Shown piece after piece: positions 16,195 through 16,580 of a stretch of DNA of 16,580 nt (position 1 is the first letter of the stretch; every line of letters begins with the position of its first letter). The stretch covers positions 1-16,580 of the forward strand of contig CAYRAV010000071.1 in NCBI GenBank assembly GCA_964422365.1, written 5' to 3'. A program made the translations under genes and the position numbers. A model generated the notes under the pieces. That model searched no databases. It was not told where the DNA came from and saw only the letters and a program-made list of their open reading frames with translations. The stretch is from CAYRAV01 sp964422365. Its GTDB lineage: Bacteria > Bacillota > Clostridia > Lachnospirales > Lachnospiraceae.

Positions 16195-16223
16195 ATTATA
16201 CAAAAACTTTGCTCTGCTTTCAA
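16195..16223 (-). promoter_or_regulatory. Sigma-A promoter of the BspA-like surface protein gene
   Basis: TTGAAA (16223-16218) and a perfect TATAAT (16200-16195) are exactly 17 bases apart on the minus strand. Transcription would start near 16188, giving a leader of about 190 nt. The operator-like palindrome begins 4 bases after the -10 box. Confidence 0.8.
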
Positions 16224-16466
16224 GAAGCATGATTGATAATTTTTCTCACTAATCTACACTTTTTTGTTACCGTAACCGTTCTATCTTTTTATGGCAACAT
16301 ATAAATTCCACAGACAAACCCCTTGGCAAATCTTTTAAGGTTATTTAATGTGCCCTTCTTCATTGTGTTCTTATCATTACAAAAGAATTTGCTATTTTAT
16401 TACAATCTCAAAAATGGCTTTTATGTTTAACCAAGTCAAATTAAGAAACGAAAAATTCTTATAAGT
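16224..16466. other. Non-coding stretch upstream of the surface protein promoter
   Basis: No gene is seen on either strand in about 240 bp, and the gap between coding regions is about 510 bp in all. It contains the short palindrome GTTAC-C-GTAAC (16266-16276). No consensus promoter stands out. Confidence 0.5.
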
Positions 16467-16503
16467 AAAAAAAATAGAGACTACCATTTATATGATAATC
16501 TCT
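16467..16503 (-). terminator. Rho-independent terminator of the gene entering from the right
   Basis: Arms 16492-16503 and 16476-16487 pair over 12 bp with G-U pairs around an ATAA loop, followed on the minus strand by ATTTTTTTTAC. This is a strong intrinsic terminator for a minus-strand gene lying mainly beyond base 16580. Confidence 0.88.
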
Positions 16504-16513
16504 ACTTCGATCT

Positions 16514-16580
16514 CTATAACATTCTATATATCTTCAAAACTGCACACTGTTTCCATCCCTGCTTTTCCTTCTGGTCAAGA
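16514..16580 (-). CDS. Possible C-terminal tail of a gene running in from the right edge
   Basis: One minus-strand frame is open from the edge to a TAG at 16516-16514 and reads LDQKEKQGWKQCAVLKIYRML. It stops 11 bp before the terminator, a typical spacing. The other two frames stop earlier, at about 16575 and 16534, and cannot be excluded. Only about 21 codons are visible, so no family can be assigned. Confidence 0.3.
   Translation of the reverse strand, partial: LDQKEKQGWKQCAVLKIYRML

Overview
The window looks like chromosome from a low-GC, anaerobic Firmicute, most likely a Clostridia/Lachnospiraceae-type gut bacterium. This rests on the very AT-rich DNA, strong AGGAGG-type ribosome binding sites, consensus sigma-A promoters, a giant acyl-CoA dehydratase activase, a CheV chemotaxis protein and a BspA-like surface protein. 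I cannot name the species. All genes but one lie on the minus strand. I see no tRNA, rRNA, insertion sequence, prophage or CRISPR array.

Layout on the plus coordinates: (1) 1-3795, a very large two-module BadF/HgdC-type ATPase whose C-terminus runs off the left edge, with a clear promoter. (2) 3988-4494, the only plus-strand gene, a two-LysM protein with a proline-rich linker. It is convergent with the next block and shares a stem-loop terminator with it. (3) 4674-7834, a glgA (glycogen synthase) and Na/Pi cotransporter pair from one strong promoter. (4) 8066-8743, ung (uracil-DNA glycosylase). (5) 9000-12181, a likely operon of a repeat-rich single-pass membrane protein followed by hisH and hisF, the two subunits of imidazole glycerol phosphate synthase. 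The junction of the first two carries an exact 66-bp tandem duplication. (6) 12182-12882, a 700-bp AT-rich gap with promoter-like and structured elements. (7) 12883-13791, cheV with its own promoter. (8) 13858-14179, a gap with an inverted repeat and a possible decayed gene. (9) 14241-16001, a secreted protein with a C-terminal BspA-like leucine-rich region. Its promoter has a DtxR/IdeR-like palindrome next to the -10 box, and its 5' leader of about 190 nt is structured. (10) The right edge holds a terminator for a gene mostly outside the window.

The genes are mostly unrelated housekeeping and accessory functions: carbon storage, phosphate uptake, DNA repair, histidine synthesis and chemotaxis. 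The least explained parts are the pentapeptide-repeat membrane protein fused into a hisHF transcription unit, the duplication at its 3' end, and the probably metal-regulated surface protein with its long leader. I did not find a clear new multi-gene system; the best leads are the last two regions.
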